The position numbers and the translations under genes were made by a program. This document shows, piece after piece, positions 12,586 through 23,400 of a stretch of 64,000 nucleotides of DNA (the stretch's first letter is position 1; each line of letters starts with the position of its first letter). Source of the DNA: Limonium bicolor (lineage: Eukaryota; Streptophyta; Magnoliopsida; Caryophyllales; Plumbaginaceae). The DNA lies in contig CM041782.1 of assembly GCA_023374045.1 (NCBI GenBank), forward strand, positions 185,770,925-185,834,924, in the 5' to 3' direction. The notes below the pieces were generated by a model. It saw only the letters and a program-made list of their open reading frames with translations. It made no database searches and was not told the origin of the DNA.

Positions 12586-15520
12586 TGTAACACCCCTACA
12601 TCAAACTTCACAACTAAATGAAATCGCAGCGGAAATAAACAACTAAACATTAACTAACGCTTCAGTGCTACAACCGCCGTCAACCACCCACGTGGTTAAC
12701 ATGGCAGAATAAATACAAGTGTACCGGTCTGATGATCAGACTCCCGAGCATAGAACTAAAACCATAATTACATCATATACAATACCGAGTATTTAATTAC
12801 ATTCCTTTTCTGTAACTGCCATATATTCCGCCACAGAGTATCAACAGAACCAAAATTATAATGCCACGGGAGCACAGGCGCATCCCGGGCTCAACATCCA
12901 AAATAACCAAAAGTACAACTGCAGCCTAGAACCTACAGCCACTCTGCTTCCTCGATCCTCATCCTGCAGTAAAAATATGGAGCCCCCGAGGGTCAGCAAC
13001 CCTTGGCAGGTATGGTTAACGCGCAACCCATCGGCTACCGGGATACGCGCAACTAATTGTCATGATAACATGGCATTCATTTAAATCATAACATAACATA
13101 TGGCATAACATCATTATTGCATAGTACATTATCACATACAGTGGATATTCTTTCCATAATAACAAACCAAGAAGGTTAAACAACATAAGAGCCTAGAGAA
13201 TGATTCACCCTCATGTTAAGCTCGTTACACACACTCATTACCGTTCTGTTATTCGAACGAGTAACTTAAGTCACAGATGGTTCAGGTATAGTGACCCGAA
13301 CACACCACACAAACACATGTTCCCACTAAACCGATCATAAGTCAGAATAGGTAAGCTTTGGAGGAAGCTAGCGGGAGATCGAACAGCAAATTAAGGAGAA
13401 CAATCTTAACAACATAAGAGTCGAATCTGATTCAGATATCTACTCTTAAACTTACATGCATGACCGGACAACCGGATTCCTCACTTCCCAGTTAGCACTT
13501 GTTAGAAGTTCATGGTGGAACTTAACAAACAATACACAACATGTGGTAAGTCATGTTAGACACACACAAGGGAAATGAGTCACATCATAACATCGCAATA
13601 ATATGAACAACGGTAAACTCATTACATGTTTAAGTGTCATAACGTCATAACATACAGAAAAACAAACAACACACAAGGCGGTGTAAACCGGTAGGCAACA
13701 GACTGCAAGAAAACCATACCTTGGTCCTTGCTTCAATTGATTTCCACCGTAGGTCACTCCTATACATGTTTAAGAATGTCGGTTAATTATTTACTTAACC
13801 TCAACTTATTAAATGTTTAACATGATTGTATGACATGTTTTAGTGCCCAAACTAATCCTTCATCACCTACATTATACCCTAGGGGGTTAACTACATTTGC
13901 CACATTCTTTACTGTTTTTTTTTTATAAATTTGGTCTGTCCGACCCACCGTCCGACCCACAACTAGGTCGGACCCTTCCAGTGATTCTCGGGTTTGAAAA
14001 ACTTAACTTGTCCACCCATGTCCGACCCAACCATCTGGGTCGGACCATTCCAGAGATTTCATCGACCTTTGAACAAACACGTCCGACCCATGTCCGACTC
14101 ACTCGACTGGGTCGGACCATTACAGAACATTTACCGCCTTACAAAACACCCACGTCCGACCCACGTCCGACTCACTCGACTGGGTCGGACCATTCCAGAA
14201 CATTTTCCGTCCTTCAAACCATGACCGTCCGACCCAAGTCCTCTGGGTCGGACCGTTCCAGAACCATTTACTGGCGTCTAACAGAGGCTGTCCGACCCAA
14301 ACTTGGGTCGGACCCCTGGGTTGGACGCCACCAAAACTTGCCCAAACTTTGTCAAATCTTCACCAAACTTCTCCTTAAGCCTCCTAATGTTTTCTAACAT
14401 CATTTGGTACACTTAAACCCTCATACAACATCCATGAAATTCATTTTCTATCTCCTTAAACACTTACTCATTTTATACCTAAATTCCTAACACTTATGAT
14501 ATTTTCTACTTGGTTTTCTAAGTGGTGTTTCATACCTATGATAACCATTATGCCAATAATGTTTCCTCACCACTACTACATCATCTCCCAAACATCTTTT
14601 CTTTCTAAACAACTTCTTAAACATCTTTACAAGTTTATAGATTCCCATGCAACAAATCACTTCATCACTTTTTCACTAACAATACACAAGTCCTAAATGC
14701 AATCTCACCATGATCATGAAATCTCCCAAAGCATTCTTTTGCATTCTAAATCCTCTAAAACATTGCCTAAGCCATTTTTACATCTTAAAACACCTTAATG
14801 CATGCTTCTTTCACTAGGAAGCACTTAACCATTCTAAACATTTATTAACTTATCAAACTCATTTTAAACCCTTAGAACTTCTTGTTCATTATCTAAATTT
14901 CGACATAGGTTCTCCTAGAACATTAGTAACCCAAAACACATTGTTTTCACCATCAAACAACCATGAACACTAAAATCCATCAAACACATTCTTATACACA
15001 AACTTCACACATTTAGCACTACATCACAATATAGTGCATAATCTTAATTGCATGGCACTTAGGCCCTTAAATAACATGGCTCTTAGGCCCTTAAGATGCA
15101 TAAATCATAAACACTGAATTTCCACAATATATTTGCCTTTATCTTGCAAATACACTCAACAATACATATGCCTTTTACTAAGCCCTTGAGAGCATTCTTC
15201 TAAGTCAATTCCCATTGGCTCCTTAAATCATTTTCATAAGCGATACAAGCTCTTTCCTCCTAAGACTTTAAACCACATTAGGTTAGCATATTTACCTCTT
15301 TTCTTCACAAACTTCTTTCTTGTTTCCTTGACTAAATTGGCAAGGCTTTTGATTGTTTGTCAAATTCTAAACATTATACAAGCAATATAATGAGTATTCA
15401 AGCTTTAAGCTTCATCTCATTGTAAACCCTAGATTATACATTGTTTTAAAAACATTAAGATAGTTGTTTTACCTTAGAACTTGAAGAGAGTTTGAGTATA
15501 TATCAAGAGAGGACTCCACC
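12586..15520 (-). repeat. Element B 3' LTR, first piece
   Basis: It matches 40581-43517 closely. It stops after CCACC (15516-15520), the target duplication of element C, and resumes at 33232. Short ORFs inside (for example 13897-14397) arise from its repeat array and are not genes. Confidence 0.95.
13937..14326. repeat. Array of paired GTCCGACCCA / TGGGTCGGAC motifs in the B LTR
   Basis: About six units of roughly 65 bp each contain GTCCGACCCA followed a few bases later by its inverted partner TGGGTCGGAC. Linkers resemble CATTCCAGAACATTT. Each unit could fold as a GC-rich hairpin in an otherwise AT-rich LTR. The array is duplicated at 41933-42325. Confidence 0.85.
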
Positions 15521-16510
15521 TGTACACACCAAAAATTCTCACCCTATATAGAAAACTCCAAAAAATAAATAAAATAAGAAGGTCATCACCTTTCTTTTCG
15601 AAACTTATTCATGAGCGTACCAATTTTCAAAACATCCGTTTTCAAACTCATCTCTTTTTGTTATTTTCTTATTTTTACCATTTTATTTTATTTTATTATT
15701 TCATGTTAGTCAGCTCGGTTTTATTCGCTTATTTATTTGCCTATTCGTTTTATTTTTGTTCATGCTATTTCGTTACTTGTTTATTTTATCTCATTTCATT
15801 TAATTGATACTTTTACTTGTATTTTCTTTATTATTACTTGTTTGTATCTTGTCTTTATCATTATTATTTTTAGATTTATCTTCATCATTTTATGTACACT
15901 TTGTTTTGTCGCTAATTCGATTAAACCCTTTCCAATCTCGTTTTATTACTTCTTTTTCTATCTTATTTACTGCTACTCGTACATATTTGATTCAATTTCT
16001 ATTTTTAGACTATTCACTTGTATTTTACTTCCATCGTACTCTTACTATTTCATTATTTTGTATACTTATCATTATGTTATTTCGTTTATCTTATATTTTT
16101 ATTATATTTGTATTTTTATTATATACATTCCTTCATTTCATGACCCTCGATTAAGAAACCAATTCATTTTATTAGATTAAACTCTTTTGGCTTACTGCAA
16201 TTTTTCCATTAAAAACGATAGTGTTTTTATGGACCTGATTTAGTACGAATTAGAGTTCTAGTATTATTTCTCATACTTGTACATTAAATTTTGACTTAGC
16301 ACAATCGGATAGTGTGATTGTGGAAAATGTTGGAAATCCTAGGTTCAAATCTTGGAGTCTTGTAATACTTGTTGCCATTTTTTTTCTTGCCTCGGTCAAT
16401 CAGACCCTTTGACCCTGACTGGCCCGTCCTCCAAAGCCCATCCCGGTCACCCTGTTCGTTTCTCCCACCAGACAAAGCCCAAGAACAAAACAAAAAACCC
16501 TATTCCTTTC

Positions 16511-16520
16511 TATATAAAAG
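16511..16520 (+). promoter_or_regulatory. Predicted TATA box of element C
   Basis: TATATAAAAG lies about 1 kb into the LTR, followed by a leader rich in CTCTTTCTTC. The identical site in the 3' LTR is 29361-29370. This marks the likely U3/R boundary. Confidence 0.6.
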
Positions 16521-16769
16521 AAGAAGTAGAGCTTTGCAGCCGACACAAGCTCAGATCCCTAGCCGTTCTCTTTCTTCTTTCTCCTGAATTTCACGTAAAA
16601 AAAAAACAACAACATCAAAACTTTCTTCCTCTGTTCTTCCTCCTGTAATCGAATTCACCATACTCAACTTGCCGAACAAAAAAAAACCTGCTCCATTTCG
16701 ACCTTTACAAGCTCTTAGCTAGCAAGAATGGCGACCTGTGCCTCCATCGTTTCTTCTCTTCACTCATGG

Positions 16770-17600
16770 CATACTGACAACCCGAGCTAGCGAACAAAAA
16801 AAAACAGCAAGCAAGAAGCAGCTCTGCACCCCTCTTCTTACTCTTTTCCTCACGGAAATTTGTAACCAAACCCAGCAAATAAGGAGCAGCTCTCTACCTT
16901 CTCCTTCATTCTCTTCTTCACGACAAGGAGCAAGGCTGCCCTGCTCTCTTCTTTCTTCAGCCCTCACGGTCACGGTAATTTTACAACCTGCCTGGCGAAC
17001 AAGAGCACACATGCTCTGCCGTCCTCCATCCTCTTCATATGGCAGGCAAACAAAGGACATACGTACTCTGCTTCGTTCATTCTCTTCACTCTTGTTAATT
17101 TTGCATACCCAGCCTTCAAACGAGGAAACACATGCTTCGTGCTTTCTTCCATCTCTTCACTCACCGTTTTTGCGATTAAACCGGCGAAACTGTAGGACCG
17201 CACGGCTCTGCTGTTTTATTTCCTTTCACGAACACAGTCGAACCAGAAACATACATGTCTAAACTTCATTCTCTTATTCACGTCCAACTGGCCAACTCAA
17301 ATATATGCTCCACGCTTTCATTTCTGTCAATTTAAGAACAAGGAACTCAGCAGCTCTGCATCATCCCCATTCCCTTCACTTTGCTGCGTAGAATAAACCC
17401 ACATGGTCTGTGCTTTCACTTCCTTCAACCGAACAACGAGAACATACCTGCTCCCCTTTTGCCGCTCTTCCCATGGCTGTCGAACATGTAGGAGCGTACT
17501 CGTCTACTCATTCACTTCACACAGCATGCGAACAGGGAGATACATACTTCTCTGTTCATTATCTTCACGTGGCTGGCAAGCAAAGAGATTTCACACAGAG
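16770..17600 (+). repeat. Degenerate ~90-bp repeats in the C LTR leader
   Basis: Units share a purine-rich start (GCGAACAAGAGCACACATG-like), then CTCTGC and TTCATTCTCTTCAC. Spacing is loose, roughly 80-100 bp, and units are strongly diverged. The same block is at about 29620-30440. ORFs crossing it change frame between units and do not look coding. Confidence 0.6.
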
Positions 17601-19298
17601 ACGTGCTTGGAACGACGTTGCTGGATGTATTATGGTAGAGCTGACCTCCATTGACAGATTGCTGTCTCGACTATACTACATTATTTCCGGCGTTCGACGA
17701 GATCACCTCCTAGCACAACCGAGAAAACTCCAGTTGCCCTCTCTTTCGGTATTTAACCATAATCTGATCTGTTCTTGGTTGTGTCTACTTAACAGCATCT
17801 TTCAGTGATTCTCAAGCGTCATGTTGCCTGTTTCTGAGATGTGACTCACCTCACGTTTAATCTATTTATGTGTTAATCTTGCCTACTGATGCATGTTCTA
17901 TACACTCTCGTATATATGCAAGTTTAGCTCGTATCTGACTGCTGCTTAATTACCACGAGTGAATGGCAAAGAAAAGCAACGTTGTGATCTGGAGCGATTG
18001 TTTGTTTAATTTACTGTTCGAGTTAAGTAGAAATTAGCCGTTGTTGAAGAGGAACTTTGGTCTTTTTTTTAACAACTAGTTTAATTTTCCTTTAGGTCCA
18101 CTATAACACTCGCGTTTTGCTTTCAGATGCTAGGGATTCAGGATTGGTTGAGTCGGGCTTAGTAGTCTCGGTGCTCCTTTTGTTGTTTTACTACCTTGTA
18201 AGTTTTCATCTTGTGCTAACGACAAAACAGAAAGCAGCAAGTAAGAAAAAATGATTTAGGAATTCATTTTAGTTTTTCATCAGATTAGTAATTCTTTTTC
18301 TTAGCTCTTTGTATTTTTGTTTCTTTTAGCTTAGAATAATATAGAGGTGAAACAATAAAATAGATTAGCAACCAAGATAAGGCTTCATCAACAACACGAA
18401 TAAAGTGGGCATTAATCATGACCTAGCGTTCAATCATAGGTCCCTTTATTCACTTCTTTTGGTAGTATTAGTTTGATCATTATCTACATCACCTTAGTTT
18501 AAGCCTCAACTTTCTTCCATTAACCGTTAATTTTAGTTTTGATAACTTGCTTAGTATCCATTCACAACCTTAAACTGTAGGAGACTTCTTCGCTTGAATA
18601 TTCCTAATCTTGCCATGTTGTTCGATTACTATGTTGATTTGTTATGTACGTTCTTGTCTGATCTACATGTACATATGGCTGTCTCAAATTTGTAATCCTT
18701 ACCATGTTTCATTTCTTGTTGGGTTGGGCCCGTTTGGGTTGCTGTAAAACTCTCAGCCCCAATCCAACTTACAGTTTGAGCCCAACTCATTGATAGCCAA
18801 ACCGGGTTAGAACAGGTGACCTTAGATAGCCTCTAGGTTACCCAATTATTTCTGGGCCCTTGAGCTCAGTGTAGAAAAACTTTAGAAGGTGTTTCCATGG
18901 CGCATATCTCTGATTTGTTAAGTGGAGTTCCCTTTCCATCAAAATTTTTTCCAAACAACCCCAATTAAAACTTAAGATTCAAAACTTTAAAAAACCAATC
19001 ATTCAAATTCACTCAAAATCATTCTTTCCAATTCGATTCAAATTCATTATTCCAATTCGATCAATATTCATTCAATTCTTAATTCATTCAATTAAAATTC
19101 ATTTCAATCCAATTCATTCTAAATTCAATTCCGAACTCATTCAATTCAAATCCAAATTCAATTCAAATCCAAATTCAATTCAATTCCAAACTCCTTTAAA
19201 TCCAAATTTCGTTTCAATTCCAGTTCAAATCATATTCATTCAACCCCGATTCAACTTCGATTTCAATTTCAATTCTATTCCAATTTCTCCCACTCTAA

Positions 19299-19470
19299 AT
19301 GTCTCATAGACCCGAGCGTCTCACAGACTTTGTCATTCCAATGATTCGAATGTCTCACAGACCTGAGCGTCTCATAGACCCGAGCGTCTCACACAGACCC
19401 ACGTCTCACAGACTTCGACATCTCAAGATTTCAAACGTCTCACAGACCCGAGCGTCTCACAGACTAGCAT
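19299..19470. repeat. GTCTCACAGAC array in the C LTR
   Basis: GTCTCACAGAC or GTCTCATAGAC occurs about seven times, often joined by CCGAGC. Each word is a small inverted repeat (GTCT...AGAC). The copy in the 3' LTR is about 32139-32310. Confidence 0.8.
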
Positions 19471-19573
19471 CCCAAACCCGAAACTTCTCAAAACTTCAAA
19501 CCCTTCTAAATCTCAAACACCTCAAATCATTTTCAAAACCCACAAACATCAAAACTTCCAAAACCCAAAACCT

Positions 19574-19638
19574 GAACTACGTAAGGTCTGATCTCAACAT
19601 GGAGTTGAGTACGTAGGCAGCCCATCTAGGGTGCGACC
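19574..19638 (+). repeat. Conserved TACGTAGGCAGCC block of the C LTR
   Basis: The block runs from GAACTACGTAAGGTCTGAT to TACGTAGGCAGCCCATC and GGGTGCGACC. I recall the TACGTAGGCAGC word from Tat/Ogre-type LTRs. Copies lie at 32414-32478 (3' LTR) and, diverged, at 25289-25353 inside the element. Confidence 0.7.
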
Positions 19639-20389
19639 CCATTCCAAACAAAAAACCCCCTTCCCCCTCTACGGTGGCTCTCACATCTCTCAAAATGCTC
19701 AAACCTTCTTCGGCTCCCACGAACTTCAAACCATCAGACACATAGTCTTGTTTATCCACTCAACCTCAGACTTTTCCCAATTCTCATTCTACACTCATCC
19801 GAATTCACCCATCCCTTTTCTGGGTGCTAGCTTGACAGAAAAGCTCACCTCATCCACTCTCTTTCTCTCTCCTCGTCCTAATCCAATCCTTGGCTTTTAA
19901 ATGAATCTCTCTAACAAGGTTTTGAAAGAAGGCAATCCCGACAATTGGAGACCGAGGTTTCCTCGGGCACCAATCCGAAGTCGTGGTCGTTGCCACTTCT
20001 AAGGGGTGTAACCCAGTGCGAACCCACAATAGAATCTCTGAAATGACCAGATAAGTCCTATCCATAGGCAACAATCTCAGAGTCAACTAACGGTTCTTAG
20101 AACCCTTCTCCTCCCTTCCTAGTTCTTTAGGTCAAACTAGGTGGCGACTCTAGTCAATTCCGCCTTATAGAGGCATAAGTCCGCGTGGGGCCCATCGATA
20201 GCGGGTGTAGTGTTCACTTACACTCCCCTTATGCTTTCTGGGAAAGACGGACGATTTAGTAGGTATTTGAGGGTTGCCAGAATAACGGGTTTCCACCCTC
20301 CACAGAATGGCAATTTCTAGGATCTAGGCTTTTAGTCAGACCATATTTAGATAGACCCCCCTCATACCGAAAAATCACCCTCCACAGAA

Positions 20390-20407
20390 TGGCGACTCTG
20401 CTGGGGA
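20390..20407 (+). promoter_or_regulatory. Element C primer-binding site
   Basis: TGGCGACTCTGCTGGGGA begins three bases after the LTR end. The tRNA-Arg assignment is from memory of Ogre elements. Confidence 0.85.
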
Positions 20408-23400
20408 AAACTTAAGTAAGTTTTTCTCATAAACTTGGTCAAGGAAGACTGAACTCCATCCACAATTGTCAGGATTCCCCAACTTCTTTCAAAACCTTCA
20501 AGAGATTCATTCTAAAGCCGCTAGGACTACTCTACTCCACACTTAGAGTGTGTACTGAGAGGATAGTTAGGATGAGAGTCTAGAGTTCGAGATTGGCCTT
20601 GAGTGCCATATGTGTGCTTTACCATTTGTATGCTTCACTCTTGTGTGTTTATTGTTGTGTGTCTACTGTCTTATGTTTACTGCTCTTCATGCATGACATA
20701 ATATTTATTGCTTATTTATTGCTTTTGTAAATGGGGCCTTCCAAGAAGGAGTCAACCCATTGTTGCATCGGGTAGCATAGGACATGCATTCCTCTGTGTC
20801 ACCCGATTTGTCCACGAGTCACGGGATCCCAACCGGTCCACGGTTGATTCCCCATGAGTTGGGTCCTTCCTAGAAGGAGTTAACCCACGAGGTAACATGG
20901 TCCAAGACCTACGCCTTGAAGCTCATGATCCAAACATATCCTCCATTACCCGAGTCTAAGCCAGCATATAGTGAGCCATGAGCCTTCAGTGTCCAGCTGC
21001 CTGGTCCAGTGTCTAGGACGGGTTTTATGGGTAGTCACCCCCTTGTATGCCGCCTGTCTGACCACCTCTGTCTTACCCTGAAGATCGCATGGGCTCAGTT
21101 CTCCATGATTCCTCTGCACCACGGGTGTCTTTAAAGCCCAATGGCGCGCTACAAATTCATAGCGGATCCCGTATTTACGGATACCCATACATGACAAAGC
21201 GTAGTCAGCGAATAATTTGGACTTTAGACACACCTTATCGTGCAGACGATGGGAGACCCGTTCCCATGCAGTACTTCCCCAAGTTTCCCGAAAAGTGAGT
21301 ATGTTGTGATAATCCCCGGCCGTGGCTCGTGTGACTGTATCACTTCGGGTATCCTGACCTTTCGAACTTAAGCACTCCGGACTTTCTTGATGACGTGCCC
21401 CACAAGGCATAACAGAGATAAATCCCGAGAGATGAACAGTGAAGGGATGACGGTTCCCCCGGTGGTATGGAAGCATTGATTGACCTGGAAGGTGATTATC
21501 CCAATCATTCACACTCAGCTCCACAAAAAATCAGCCACGATTTTTATTTTGCACTTACATGTATGTGTGATCACGTTTCAAAAATTGGCAAAAAAAAAAA
21601 CCAGCTCAAACACTCCAATGAAATATCTTCAAAGTCGTCCATTTCAAATGATTTCAAAAACAATGATTTTCAAAATTGTTATTTCCAAAACAGTTTTCAA
21701 AAACGGTTTCAATCAAGTCTTCTAGAAAACAAACTTTGTCAAACGGTTTGCAAAATAATAGATGTTTTCACAAATGTAGTTTTCAAAAACTATTTTCACA
21801 AACAGATTTCAAGAAAACCTTCTTTACACAAACGAATTTCGGAACAACATTTTTCATGGATCATATTTCAAAATAGTTTTCGGAAACAGTTTTCAAAATT
21901 GATTTCCACAAATGTATTTCAAAATAAATGATTTAGTCCCCATGTCGTGACCAGCTATTTTTGAAGTTCAACCCACCTTCAGGAGCAGCGGTCATTACCG
22001 TGGAGCGTACTAGTCATTTCGTGTTTTCACAAAAGTGGTGGATTTTCACAAAGAATATATGCTCGATCATTCACCTTTCCTTTCTCAAAAAATGCCCCTT
22101 ATTTTCCTTCACCGGAGCAAGTGGGATGCATGAAGATCAACGACGATTCGAGCCAAAATTAGAGTTGCACCAACCCGAGTCGAGCGACATGAAGATCAGA
22201 AACAACCTTTCGAGTTCGAAGCTGCAAAGGGTCAGAAGAGCACCAACCAGTTTCTCTTGATCATAGTGTCACCTTGTTGCCCGAACACGAAGACGAGCGA
22301 ACGGCCAATCAAGAGCCCGCACATGAGTGAGCAGACAGTCAGAAGCTCAAGGACGAAGCAGAAGAATTCGGGGGCAGTTTTTAAGCTCAAAATCCCCATT
22401 TAATGACTTTTAAATTGATGTATAGGTTTTCCCCTAGCATTCTTTTCTCTCTTGTCAAATTCTGAATAGACTTTGTGTATAGGTTGTACATTCCCTTTGA
22501 ATTTATTTAGATCAATGTGTATAGGGTTCCCCACTCCCTATTTTTATTTGCGAATGACCAAGCGTCAAAATTCCTATTGAGAAAATCCACCACTTCGAAA
22601 ACACGTATTTTTAAAACTGTTTTTTTTTCTCTCTAAGACTTGATTTCTTGTAGCACATACGAATTGCTTTTTCCCATCTTCGGTCATTTCATATTCATTA
22701 ATCATGCATAAATCACACCCATCTCAGAAAATTGCATAATCACAGGTTGCATTCTCAACACATCACACACAAACATTCATCTCATTTTTCAAGCGTACTA
22801 ACATTCACATCTGTCAGATTCTTCTTTGATGACCGTTTTGCAGGTGATTAACCACGTTTGCCCACGAGTGAAAGCGTGACCCTCAAAGCGATAGCAAGAA
22901 ATACTAGGGATTCAAGCATCTTCCCATTCGGCATGCCATGTACATAGAGACTAACACCAACAAAAGAGCATATACCAATAAATCATACATCCAAAAAATC
23001 ATATACCCAAAAAAATCCCAAATAAAAGAAAAGCATACATCCAAAATCCAAAAAAATCGTACATCCAAAAAAATCCAAAAAAAGCATACGTTCAAAAATC
23101 CCCAAAAAAATGCAGTCAAAGTCATATATTATGGGGCCACCATGCGGGAGTTGTCACTCCCTAAAATTCCAAAACTCGAGGAGCCAATCACCAACCCGAC
23201 CTCATTGGAGAATTACTTCTTCAACAACAATCACCACAACTCGACCGTCTTCAGAGCCAATCGTGATGGGATGAGCTTCATGAACTGTGAGCTGAATTTG
23301 ACCCAAGCGAGACTAGGTGTAGCCTTACCACTCATGCATTGCATCCAAAAAGAAAAACACAAAAAAAAAACACACACATTTGGTCAAAATTCAAAGCCAG

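Larger units (their letters stand above)
15521..20386 (+). repeat. Element C 5' LTR
   Basis: The order is: a T-rich stretch (about 15650-16160, giving spurious hydrophobic ORFs); a TATA box at 16511; a pyrimidine-rich leader of degenerate repeats; an AATTCAATTC-rich stretch (about 18990-19260); a GTCTCACAGAC array; a TACGTAGGCAGCC motif; and a segment with PBS-like words near 20142 and 20309. No coding region is credible. Confidence 0.95.

Noticed and set aside
13897..14397. 166-aa ORF with repeated PTHVRLTRLGRT-like peptide
   Set aside because: The peptide repeat only reflects the GTCCGACCCA DNA array. The other LTR copy breaks the frame.
15737..16180. Hydrophobic 147-aa ORF and its copy at 28586-28993
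   Set aside because: It is a translation of T-rich LTR sequence, duplicated because both LTRs carry it. The 3' copy changes length through a single-base indel, and there is no conserved motif.
16738..17262. 174-aa ORF in the C LTR
   Set aside because: It crosses the degenerate ~90-bp repeats without a consistent repeat frame. The 3' LTR copy is truncated by a one-base run change.
19631..19900. 89-aa ORF repeated at 32471-32740
   Set aside because: It is LTR sequence of C with no recognisable motif. Identity of the two copies is explained by LTR duplication.
20946..21524. 192-aa minus-strand ORF after the C PBS
   Set aside because: It has no recognisable domain, and overlapping ORFs lie on the other strand. 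Its position is the leader of C rather than a gag site on the coding strand.
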